Part shown: piece by piece, positions 54,101 through 60,581 of the stretch
Numbering within the stretch: the first letter of the stretch is position 1
How the letters are laid out: each line of letters begins with the position of its first letter
Assembly: GCA_964472305.1 (NCBI GenBank)
Contig: CAYYJR010000022.1
Span: 3,356 to 67,355 of the forward strand
Reading direction: 5' to 3'
DNA: 64,000 nt
Source: CAYYJR01 sp964472305
GTDB taxonomy: Bacteria; Armatimonadota; Hebobacteria; CAIYQO01
Notes under the pieces: generated by a model
What the model was told of the DNA's origin: nothing
The model's database searches: none
The model's input: the letters and a program-made list of their open reading frames with translations, nothing else
Position numbers and translations under genes: made by a program

Positions 54101-54962
54101 TCATCTGTGCCGGCGAGTCCAGAAAGCCGCCGCAACTGGTCAGGTGATCAACCCATGCACCGGGGAGATATTGATTGCCTTGCACTACCTCGGTGGAAGC
54201 GATACCCACCACGCCACCGAGGATATCGCTGCGGTTGCGCACCCATACGCCATCGATAATGGAGTATGGCATCTGAAGTTGATCCCAGATCGGACGCACC
54301 GCGGCAATCTCCCACTCGCGCGTGGTGCTGCGGACGTCGCCGTTCAGCGGCCAGTAGATGACTCCCTGGGGCGCTGAAGCATCCGCTATTTTCGCTCTGG
54401 TGATGGCGGCCATCGCTGCCGCCGGTGATAGCGCCAGACGATTGGTGGGAGCCACCTGACTGATCGGCCAATAGGTTTTCCCCTGGCACAACGTCCGTGC
54501 ATCGAGCATGGCGGCGGGTTGGTATGGCATCGCGCGATACCCCGCGTTGAGATCATTTCCCGCGGGTTGCTGCGTTTGACTATAATTGGGCGAAAGGTAG
54601 AGGAACGACTGGAACGAAAGCGTGCCGCTCGGTATAGAGTATCCGCTATTGAGCGGTCCGGTGCCGGCGAGGGCAATGGCTTGAAGTTGCTCCTCCACTC
54701 CGCGCGCCTTCAATGTCGATCGCAGTTGCTCGACCAGCGTCCAGCCCTGCTCACGTGAATAACCGGACTGCAGCGACATCGGCACCATGTTGCGCTCGGG
54801 GATGCCGCGCACTTGCTGGTAGTGACTGGCCATTGTCAGTGAAACGGGATCGCCGTGGTCATACAGGACGATGAGCCCCGTCGGGCCGCCTCCCGCCAGC
54901 ACGGTTCGCGCCAACAACGCGATGACGCACCAGAGCCACCAGACACGCCGGTACAGCATCAT
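51177..54962 (-). CDS. TIGR03790-type protein with Ig-like repeats and Calx-beta domain
   Basis: A 1261-residue exported protein. It has a signal peptide (residues 1-24), a TIGR03790 domain (about 25-380, beginning GPTGLIVLYDHGDPVSL, with VRGIPERNMVPM), then several Ig-like beta domains and a C-terminal Calx-beta-type domain (about 1140-1250, with GTLTWEDGEAGERLITIPL). TIGR03790 proteins are frequent in Planctomycetes, Verrucomicrobia and relatives; the fold is thought to be protease-like (caspase-related), a possibility not proved here. Two ATGs (54962, 54959) are adjacent. Confidence 0.82.
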   Translation of the reverse strand: MMLYRRVWWLWCVIALLARTVLAGGGPTGLIVLYDHGDPVSLTMASHYQQVRGIPERNMVPMSLQSGYSREQGWTLVEQLRSTLKARGVEEQLQAIALAGTGPLNSGYSIPSGTLSFQSFLYLSPNYSQTQQPAGNDLNAGYRAMPYQPAAMLDARTLCQGKTYWPISQVAPTNRLALSPAAAMAAITRAKIADASAPQGVIYWPLNGDVRSTTREWEIAAVRPIWDQLQMPYSIIDGVWVRNRSDILGGVVGIASTEVVQGNQYLPGAWVDHLTSCGGFLDSPAQMKCTDWLAAGADGSAGTMAEPYAIAGKFPHAHIHTYLRQGASLAEAFWESIQLPREIICVGDPLMQPFAHFPKVMITAPTPGTTLKGTVNIRAVATGELPLLPTLDLFVDGRRLRCEAADEPVKAIRTPNGFTLDTSSLTDGWHELRVVAYNADPVRTQGEGVLPILVGNTGKSVELRAPARVLYDRKNAFSATVDGMPDITTVELRACGRTLAPLPVGVVVDVPGEQFPFAGRCTVRAVATLPDGREISSMPITLETIWVERPATTAPVLGRGLARLRVFPEAAATAFAWETPAAEGVIEAAGDRVEVSAQTPCPGIVENWAKIDYAKKPGIELSLWVAVPANAVYEFGAPTDRVNLREWAIDGTRLLRGKNGLYGPVALQAGWHLFRLRALPGNTNFAVEIWLRGGPFVRLAPLPKAWCAAPVLPGTPAPRITSLLADGKTVDLTAPRPVTLTGNQLTLTMTADGAGPLTTRWTVGAAPIINNLDGLAPVSFTTNERATVATFSAAGHYLLRALVSDGTACAIATVPVEIVPTATAVNISPVAARATVAQGIPLDCGAFLADQFGRRMPMQPPLTWSIAPAGTLVSLSRESVRLLPAAQAGEYRLTAVAGGKTGALAVKVTPSKLPEFKRPPTVQVNSPDQKSIRISMEANDPDDARGLYLRYRCAIMLQPAGSAATVDETSTVGRTGQFVLTPRIAGTYVVRCAAVEQAGGGEVTATLQCTVALTDDGKLVLAPTEARVADCTVPVGRPARMSVSIPGATYPLAIAWETSMDGTQWAVLREHPNQFMLALPAVTAKENGLHVRARVSNAAGAVISNVATLTVNNPPHGVVDVQPERGAYGVSDMLYARATDEALVVSMVRNGETAGKVSVQFATRDGHILPGGKPEPATDAKDGIHYRGVAGTLTWEDGEAGERLITIPLIHNEKEKPAGKRFTLTFTNPTGGLVIVKEQWLVIIIQGNVPGRLPPTGTGEK

Positions 54963-54975
54963 TCCCTCCCGTGAT

Positions 54976-55953
54976 TCACGCTCCGTATGGACGCAGCCAG
55001 GCGGGGCGGGAGCGAGATATTTCCACTTCAAAGGCATCGAGCAAGCCGCCGACGGGCGGGTTGAACTTGCGCACGGTGACGGTCACCTCGACCACCGAGG
55101 CACATTCCTGCAGAATGGCGGTGGCGATGTGCTCAGCCATCGCTTCGAGCAGGCAGAATTCACGTCCGGTTTGAATGCGCTCGATGAGGCGAAAGATGAC
55201 GGGGTAGTTGACGGTGGCAGCCAGTTCGTCGGTCAGGCCCGGCCATTGCAGGTCCAGCCGCAGGTCGATATCCACCGCGAAGCGGATACCTTGCTCGCGC
55301 TCCTGCGGGAAGGCGCCGTGATGCCCGTAAAAGACCATGTTGCGCAGACGCAGGTGGTCGCCGGCCTGTTGACCTTTGCCGCAATCGACGATGCCGCGCT
55401 CGGTGATGATCAGATCGACCGGCATATCGTGCTCGGCGCTGGGCACGTGCGCCGCCAACTGGCAGGCAAAGGCGATCGCCACTCGCCAGCCTTCGCTCAA
55501 CACCAGCAGCGAATCGTAATACCCCGCGCCGTAGCCGATGCGGTTGCCCGCGGTGTCGAACACCACGCCGGGCACGATGAACAACTCCACCTCGGCCGGA
55601 TCCACCACGGGCAGATCGGACGTGGGTTCGAGGATGCCATAAGGACCGGGAACAAGCTGGTCGAGCCGCGTGATGGCGTGCAGTGCCAGCCGGCGCTCCG
55701 CGGGCAGCGTGCGCGGCAGCACCACGCGCTTGCCTTGGGACAGCGCCGCGCGCACGATGGGCTCGGTGTGCACTTCCTGGCCGAACGCCAGGTAGCTGCA
55801 TATCGTGCGCGTGGTCGCGAAGATGGGCAATCCGCAGAGGGTGTCGGCGATGAGCACGCTCCACGTGCGCACCTCATCCGGGGTAGCCGCGTTGCGGCGG
55901 GCAAGAACCGCCGCGCGCAATTCTTTTTTCACGGGCCGCAGATCAACACGCAT
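54976..55953 (-). CDS. Fused 5-formyltetrahydrofolate cyclo-ligase and dihydroneopterin aldolase
   Basis: A 325-residue bifunctional folate protein in one uninterrupted frame. Residues 1-195 are 5-formyl-THF cyclo-ligase (PGVVFDTAGNRIGYGAGYYD is the substrate/ATP loop), which recycles 5-formyl-THF to methenyl-THF. Residues 200-320 are dihydroneopterin aldolase FolB (LRNMVFYGHHGAFPQERE with the catalytic Glu, LLEAMAEHIA, and VRKFNPPV with the Lys), which acts in folate synthesis. No linker insert or stop separates them. It follows smpB by 22 bases. Confidence 0.92.
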   Translation of the reverse strand: MRVDLRPVKKELRAAVLARRNAATPDEVRTWSVLIADTLCGLPIFATTRTICSYLAFGQEVHTEPIVRAALSQGKRVVLPRTLPAERRLALHAITRLDQLVPGPYGILEPTSDLPVVDPAEVELFIVPGVVFDTAGNRIGYGAGYYDSLLVLSEGWRVAIAFACQLAAHVPSAEHDMPVDLIITERGIVDCGKGQQAGDHLRLRNMVFYGHHGAFPQEREQGIRFAVDIDLRLDLQWPGLTDELAATVNYPVIFRLIERIQTGREFCLLEAMAEHIATAILQECASVVEVTVTVRKFNPPVGGLLDAFEVEISRSRPAWLRPYGA

Positions 55954-55975
55954 GTGCTTTTAAGCCTCGCAACGG

Positions 55976-56437
55976 TCAGTCGTTACCGTGCTTCAGCGCG
56001 CGCTCGCGTTCGCGCGCCACCTCGCGTTCGGCAATCGCTTCGCGCTTATCGTATTGTCGTTTACCGCGGGCCAGTCCCAATTCCACCTTGGCACGGCCGT
56101 GGACCAGGTATATTTTCAACGGAATCAGCGTTAATCCTTTTTCACGCGTTTTCCCCAGCAAGCGACGAATTTCGTCGCGGCGCAACAGCGCTTTGCGCAC
56201 GCGCAACGGATCCACGTTCTCGCGGTTCCCCTGTGCATATGGACTGATATGCAGGTTGTGAATCCACACTTCACCCTGATCCACGCGCGCGTAACTGTCA
56301 CGCAGGTTGCCTTTGCCTCCGCGCAAGGATTTGATTTCTGTGCCGGTCAACACCAGCCCCGCTTCCACGGTTTCCAATATTTCGTATTCGTGCCAGGCCT
56401 TGCGATTATCGACCAGCACGCGATGGTCTTCTGCCAT
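55976..56437 (-). CDS. smpB: SsrA-binding protein
   Basis: A 153-residue RNA-binding protein that brings tmRNA to stalled ribosomes. It has NRKAWHEYEILETVEAGL, GTEIKSLRGGKGNLRDSYA and the basic C-terminal GRAKVELGLARGKRQYDKRE. The ATG at 56437 follows a GAAGG site; the open frame to 56746 crosses two hairpins and is rejected. The tmRNA gene itself was not found nearby. Confidence 0.95.
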   Translation of the reverse strand: MAEDHRVLVDNRKAWHEYEILETVEAGLVLTGTEIKSLRGGKGNLRDSYARVDQGEVWIHNLHISPYAQGNRENVDPLRVRKALLRRDEIRRLLGKTREKGLTLIPLKIYLVHGRAKVELGLARGKRQYDKREAIAEREVARERERALKHGND

Positions 56438-56456
56438 GCAACCTTCCCCGCAACGC

Positions 56457-56494
56457 CCCACACCCGCCACGACGTGCGTCATGCCGGGTGTGGG
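56457..56494. terminator. Strong hairpin upstream of smpB
   Basis: CCCACACCCG and CGGGTGTGGG form a perfect 10-base stem around an 18-base loop, 20 bases before the smpB start codon. There is no T run, so it may act as a message-stabilising or attenuating structure. Confidence 0.5.
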
Positions 56495-56558
56495 CAGTCG
56501 AACTATGGCGAGACGTTCTTCCCGGTGCGCGGTTATCTCGCGGAACTTTTCCATGGCA

Positions 56559-56589
56559 GACCACAGGTAAAAGGATTCTGCCTGTGGTC
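56559..56589. terminator. Second hairpin upstream of smpB
   Basis: GACCACAGG and CCTGTGGTC form a perfect 9-base stem around a 13-base loop, between the small coiled-coil gene and smpB. No T run follows on either strand. Confidence 0.5.
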
Positions 56590-56651
56590 CAGGATGGAAA
56601 ATTCTCCACGATGCGCCGGTGCGTACATCTCTTCTCGCGCAGAATGCGCCG

Positions 56652-56918
56652 TTATTGCGTGAAGATTTGCGCGTTCTTGGGACGGCGGCCGCGCCGGCGC
56701 GGAGCCGGTGCCGGCTCAACGCTGGCCTCGTGGCGCAAAGCTTCAATTTGCGCGTCGATTTCGCGAATGCGTTCCATAAAACGCTCGCGACGGCGTGCCA
56801 ACGTCCCGATCTTGCGCTCGGCGACTTTGCCGGTACGTTTCAATTGCCGACGCCGCTCACGCAGCATCGCCATGGTCTCTTCGACTTCCTGCAAGTTCAT
56901 ATCCTCAATGGTCGGCAT
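56652..56918 (-). CDS. Small coiled-coil protein with AT-hook-like tail (H-NS-like architecture)
   Basis: An 88-residue basic protein. Residues 1-65 are predicted helix/coiled coil (MPTIEDMNLQEVEETMAMLR and on, heavy in Arg/Glu/Leu); the tail has PAPRRRGRRPKNAQ, with an R-G-R core as in AT-hooks and in H-NS/Lsr2-type proteins. This is the layout of nucleoid-associated proteins that oligomerise by the N-terminus and bind AT-rich DNA by the C-terminus. The resemblance is architectural; no close family was recognised. The ATG at 56918 follows GGGGAGA; the frame is open to 57152. Confidence 0.7.
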   Translation of the reverse strand: MPTIEDMNLQEVEETMAMLRERRRQLKRTGKVAERKIGTLARRRERFMERIREIDAQIEALRHEASVEPAPAPRRRGRRPKNAQIFTQ

Positions 56919-57250
56919 GGTGAATTCTCCCCCCAATGTTCTGCGCATGCATAATGCTGGAACGGAGTGTAGCATAAACCACTGAATTTGACAATTGTGT
57001 TTTGCACAACATTTCAACTTTATTCTTTCGCGGCTTGTACGGAGATTGCATCGCCTTTCGATCCGCATTCCCATCAATGAAGGACGGTACGCAAAGTGTG
57101 ACGTTTTCATGCGCATTATGGCAAGCACTTGTTTTATCGTGTCGGGTTTCACGGGAAAATGTCAGCACGAAATCTCCGTTCGAGCACAGCAGGATTTTCC
57201 ACACCTGAGCGCGAAAGTAGATAAAAGCGTTATCATAACGGAGGCGAAAC
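56919..57250. other. AT-rich divergent intergenic region
   Basis: These 332 bases between the small H-NS-like gene and the lipoprotein gene are clearly more AT-rich than the surroundings, and include a TTGACA at 56988-56993 without a convincing -10. Promoters for both genes are probably here. No coding sequence or RNA gene was recognised. Confidence 0.45.
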
Positions 57251-57949
57251 ATGCGGATATTATTATGCGTCTGCCTCGCCGGTCTGGTACTGGGCTTGCT
57301 GGGATGCAGTCACCAGGCCACGCCGGGTGAGGCCGAGAGCGCCCTGGTGAACCGGGCGGCTGATCTGATCGGGCCGGCGGACCGGTATCACGCCACGGTG
57401 ACCGGCTTGACCGCCACCCGGGTGAAATCCATCTGTTTCGTCGCGGTCGGGATGAAACCCGATCCCAACCAGATCATCGATCCGCTCACGCTCACCCTGA
57501 ACGACGTCCAATACCAGGCGCAGCCGTTTCATGTGACCAGCGTGGGCGACGTGTCTTTTGAGGCACGCATCAGTGAGGCGGCGGTGAACAGTAATCTGCG
57601 CCAGCAGGGCCGTACCACCTCCACGAATTTAAAAAATGTGCGCGTGGAATTTCAACGCGGGCTGGTGAAAATTACCACCAGCGTACCGGTCATGAACGCC
57701 ATCGATGTGCCGGTAGCCACCACGGGCCGCCTGGTGCTGGTGGACGGCGTCCGCGCGAATTATGAGCTGCAAACGGTGCGCGTCAACGGCCTCGGTGTAC
57801 CGGCTACGCTCCGGGGATTGCTCACCAGCCTGGTGAATCCACTGGTCGATCTGTCGGGTTTGCGCTTCACCCCGCGCGCCACCCGCGTGACCATCGAGCC
57901 CGGCGCCATCATCCTGCGGGGCAGAGCGCTGCTGCGCACGCTCGATTAA
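57251..57949 (+). CDS. DUF2993 (LmeA-like) lipoprotein
   Basis: A 232-residue lipoprotein. The signal peptide ends in the lipobox LGLLGCS, so the mature protein is anchored by a lipid at Cys19. The rest shows the DUF2993 pattern (two beta-rich halves with VEFQRGLVKITTSVPV and TGRLVLVDGVRANYELQTV). DUF2993 is the family of mycobacterial LmeA and cyanobacterial relatives, with a tubular lipid-binding type fold. A GGAGG site precedes the ATG. Confidence 0.8.
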   Translation: MRILLCVCLAGLVLGLLGCSHQATPGEAESALVNRAADLIGPADRYHATVTGLTATRVKSICFVAVGMKPDPNQIIDPLTLTLNDVQYQAQPFHVTSVGDVSFEARISEAAVNSNLRQQGRTTSTNLKNVRVEFQRGLVKITTSVPVMNAIDVPVATTGRLVLVDGVRANYELQTVRVNGLGVPATLRGLLTSLVNPLVDLSGLRFTPRATRVTIEPGAIILRGRALLRTLD

Positions 57950-57974
57950 CGGTGCGATTGCTCGACACATCCTC

Positions 57975-58003
57975 CTGACAGGGCGCAAGGCGCATGTTAT
58001 AAT
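57975..58003 (+). promoter_or_regulatory. Strong promoter of the MBL-histidine kinase pair
   Basis: CTGACA at 57975-57980 and TATAAT at 57998-58003 are 17 bases apart, and TGT before the -10 makes a perfect extended -10. The predicted start is about 20 bases before the ATG at 58030. Confidence 0.75.
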
Positions 58004-58029
58004 AAAAGGAATTCCGTGGTGGAGCGCCC

Positions 58030-58794
58030 ATGAAAATTACATTTCTCGGCACTGGCAATGCGTTCGCACCCCAGCGCGATTGGGGTTGCATCCTGGTGAA
58101 TGAATCAATTCTCCTCGATGCCGGTCCCAGCTTGCTGGTGAACCTGAAGCGCCTGGCGCTGGACCCCACGCACATCAACTACATTTTTATTACGCATTTC
58201 CACGCCGATCATTTTTTTGGTTTGCCGTTCCTGCTGCTCGAATATCTGTTCGTCTCGCCCACCGATACCCCGCTGACCATTGTCGGCCCGCCGGGCGTGG
58301 AAACACTGATCCGCAACACCATGACGCTGGCGTATCCCGACATTATGCAGCACGGGTGGCCGCGTCCCATCTGCTTCGTCGAAGCCCAGCCCGGCACGGC
58401 GACCACCATCGATGGCCTGACCTTCACCGCGGTGGAGATGGATCACGGCACGGAAATCATCATCCCCTACGGTTACCGCATTACGCTGCCCGACGGCGAG
58501 TTAGCCTACAGCGGTGATACACGCATGACCGAGGCGCTCTTCGGTCTCGTCGAGCAGGCGCATGTGCTGATTCTGGAAGCCACCTCGGGGGAAACGTCGC
58601 CTATCCACCTTGGCCGCGACGCGCTGCGGCAGATTTTGCCGCATATCATGAAAGATTCAGTGGTCTTCCTGAACCATCTGGATACCCTCAGCGCCGATCC
58701 GTGGTCGGATTTTAACGTGATTATCCCGCACGACCTGCAGACCTACCAACTCAACTTTTCACCGGAGCACTCCCCCGAGGTGCGGCATGCCTGA
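58030..58794 (+). CDS. MBL-fold hydrolase, RNase Z-like
   Basis: A 254-residue metallo-beta-lactamase-fold protein. It starts MKITFLGTGNAF and has the metal motif THFHADHFFG, EMDHGTEI and SGDTRMTEAL, with a final FLNHLD. The layout is that of the RNase Z/arylsulfatase-like group, though the exosite of true tRNase Z is not obvious. Its last 8 bases overlap the start of a histidine kinase gene, which points to a linked function. Confidence 0.83.
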   Translation: MKITFLGTGNAFAPQRDWGCILVNESILLDAGPSLLVNLKRLALDPTHINYIFITHFHADHFFGLPFLLLEYLFVSPTDTPLTIVGPPGVETLIRNTMTLAYPDIMQHGWPRPICFVEAQPGTATTIDGLTFTAVEMDHGTEIIIPYGYRITLPDGELAYSGDTRMTEALFGLVEQAHVLILEATSGETSPIHLGRDALRQILPHIMKDSVVFLNHLDTLSADPWSDFNVIIPHDLQTYQLNFSPEHSPEVRHA

Positions 58795-60130
58795 GGTCGA
58801 CGTACAATCCGTGCCCGGCGAAAGCCTGGAGCGCCAACTTCAGCAGCGGAAACGCGAACTGGACGCGGTGCTGCGCATCACCCACGCGCTGCAATCCAAG
58901 CTGGAGCTGGACGAGTTGATGCGCCAGGCAGTGCTGGCGGCCATGTCCACCGTCGAGGCGGATACCGGCTCGCTGATTCTCCATGATGCCGAGCGCGGCA
59001 AGCTGGTCTTTCGCCATGCCGAAGGTCCGACCAAAGACAAAGTGATGGGGCTGGAAATCGCCGACACGCAAGGCATCGCCGGCGAGGTGTTTCACTCCGG
59101 CAAATCGCGCATCAGCCACGACGTCACCACCGACCGCGCGCACATCCTCGATATCGACCGCGCTGTCAGCTATCAAACCCGCAACATGATTACCGTTCCG
59201 CTGTTGGCCGGCAACGGCGAAGCCATCGGCGTCTTGCAAATCCTGAACAAGCAAAGCGGGCTGTTCGATGAAGATGACTTGGCGGTGGTGGAAGTGCTGG
59301 GCGCCCAGGTAGCCTCCGCCATCATCAACGCGCAACTGTATGAACGCGCACAGGCGGCGGTGATTGTGGACCTGCTCGGGCAGATTTCCCACGACATCAA
59401 GAACCTGCTCACCCCGGTGTCGATGTCGGGCCAGACATTGCGCATGATGTTCGACGATTTCCATGATCAGGTGTTGGCGGAACTGGCACGACCCGACACC
59501 ACGGTCGAGGAGCTGGTGCCGGTCATTACGCAACAGGTGGAACAGATTACCACCGACGTGGAAGAGATTTTTGAGATCTTTGACGAAAGCACGCAGATCG
59601 CCCAGCAGCGCACGAAAGAGCTGGCCGACACGGTGAAAGGGATGACCTCGCCGCCTGTGTATGAAGTGGCGGACCTGAATGAAGTGGCGACGGGCGTGTG
59701 CCGTGTGCTGCGGCTGGTGGCCGAGCAGCACGGCGTCACCCTGTGCGAGGCGCTGGGCAAGGCGGTGCAGACCAGCTACGACGCCAAGCGCATGTATAAT
59801 GCCGTCTACAACCTGGTCAACAATGCCATCGGCGCCACTCCCGAAGGCGGCAGCGTCACCGTGCGCACCTCCGCCAGCGAAGACGGCATCTTCCCCGACG
59901 GCCACTACGTGCAGGTGGCGATCACCGACACCGGCTGCGGCATGCCGCCGGAAACTGCCGCCATCCTCTTTACCGGCCGCGTGCGCAGCACCAAACCCGG
60001 CGGCACCGGCCTGGGCACGCGCGTCGTGCGCAACGTCATCGAAGCACATGGCGGCAAGCTCTACGTCGATTCTGTGGAAGGCCAGGGTACCACCATCAGT
60101 GCCCGCATCCCCATTCGCCTGACGCGGTAG
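58787..60130 (+). CDS. Cytoplasmic GAF-domain sensor histidine kinase
   Basis: A 447-residue kinase without membrane segments. A GAF domain (about 30-190) follows a short coiled coil; the phosphoacceptor region is LGQISHDIKNLLTPV with His near residue 203; a long helical insert (about 225-290) precedes the ATPase domain with N box YNLVNNAIGATP, G1 DTGCGM and G2 GTGLGTRVV. It overlaps the MBL gene by 8 bases. No response regulator is adjacent, so the target is unknown. GAF domains bind small ligands or haem. Confidence 0.9.
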   Translation: MPEVDVQSVPGESLERQLQQRKRELDAVLRITHALQSKLELDELMRQAVLAAMSTVEADTGSLILHDAERGKLVFRHAEGPTKDKVMGLEIADTQGIAGEVFHSGKSRISHDVTTDRAHILDIDRAVSYQTRNMITVPLLAGNGEAIGVLQILNKQSGLFDEDDLAVVEVLGAQVASAIINAQLYERAQAAVIVDLLGQISHDIKNLLTPVSMSGQTLRMMFDDFHDQVLAELARPDTTVEELVPVITQQVEQITTDVEEIFEIFDESTQIAQQRTKELADTVKGMTSPPVYEVADLNEVATGVCRVLRLVAEQHGVTLCEALGKAVQTSYDAKRMYNAVYNLVNNAIGATPEGGSVTVRTSASEDGIFPDGHYVQVAITDTGCGMPPETAAILFTGRVRSTKPGGTGLGTRVVRNVIEAHGGKLYVDSVEGQGTTISARIPIRLTR

Positions 60131-60236
60131 ATGGATCAGGCGCGCTGCCGGGTCCGCTGACGGCGCTGGCCTGGATTGTCCCCCGCGCATGCGCATACCT
60201 CACCATGATCATTTTGCGTTTCACCCCGGCGACCCC

Positions 60237-60274
60237 TTGACATCTCGACTGTACATTCAATATGATTAATCATA
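60237..60274 (+). promoter_or_regulatory. Promoter with palindromic operator before the AbrB-type gene
   Basis: TTGACA (60237-60242) and TATGAT (60261-60266) are 18 bases apart. The -10 is the left half of a perfect 14-base palindrome, TATGATTAATCATA (60261-60274). This placement fits a repressor that blocks the polymerase, most simply the AbrB-type protein encoded next. Confidence 0.68.
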
Positions 60275-60299
60275 CTTTTCATACTACTGTGAGGGTGTG

Positions 60300-60569
60300 A
60301 TGATCATTGATTCGGAAAGAATGGAAGATTGTTTCTATGGCTCGGCTACCTTAGGGGAGCGCGGCCAGGTGGTAATCCCGGCGGATGCGCGCCGAGATTG
60401 CGACATGCACCCCGGCGACAAGCTGCTGGTATTGCGCCACCCGCATAATCCGCATATGCTGATTCTGGCTAAAATCGGCGAGATGCAGCAATTGCTGGAA
60501 CAATATTCCCGCTTGCTGGAGAAAGCCAGCAAGCCCGCGCCGACCTCCACCCCCGGTGAAGAGCAGTAA
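60300..60569 (+). CDS. AbrB/MazE/SpoVT-type transcriptional regulator
   Basis: An 89-residue protein. The swapped-hairpin DNA-binding domain (about 10-55) reads GSATLGERGQVVIPADARR and HPGDKLLVLRH, followed by a helix and a Pro/Thr-rich tail. A GTG at 60297 and an ATG at 60321 are alternative starts. It is 12 bases upstream of an RND efflux adaptor gene, and its promoter carries a palindrome, so it is the probable regulator of itself and the pump. No toxin gene is present, which argues against a MazE antitoxin. Confidence 0.85.
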   Translation: MIIDSERMEDCFYGSATLGERGQVVIPADARRDCDMHPGDKLLVLRHPHNPHMLILAKIGEMQQLLEQYSRLLEKASKPAPTSTPGEEQ

Positions 60570-60581
60570 GGAATCCGTGCC

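Noticed and set aside
56438..56651. Possible tmRNA (ssrA) gene next to smpB because of strong hairpins
   Set aside because: No tRNA-Ala-like ends and no ANDNYALAA-type tag reading frame were found.
60300..60569. MazE-type antitoxin
   Set aside because: No toxin gene follows; the next gene is an efflux adaptor, so a transcriptional regulator is more likely.
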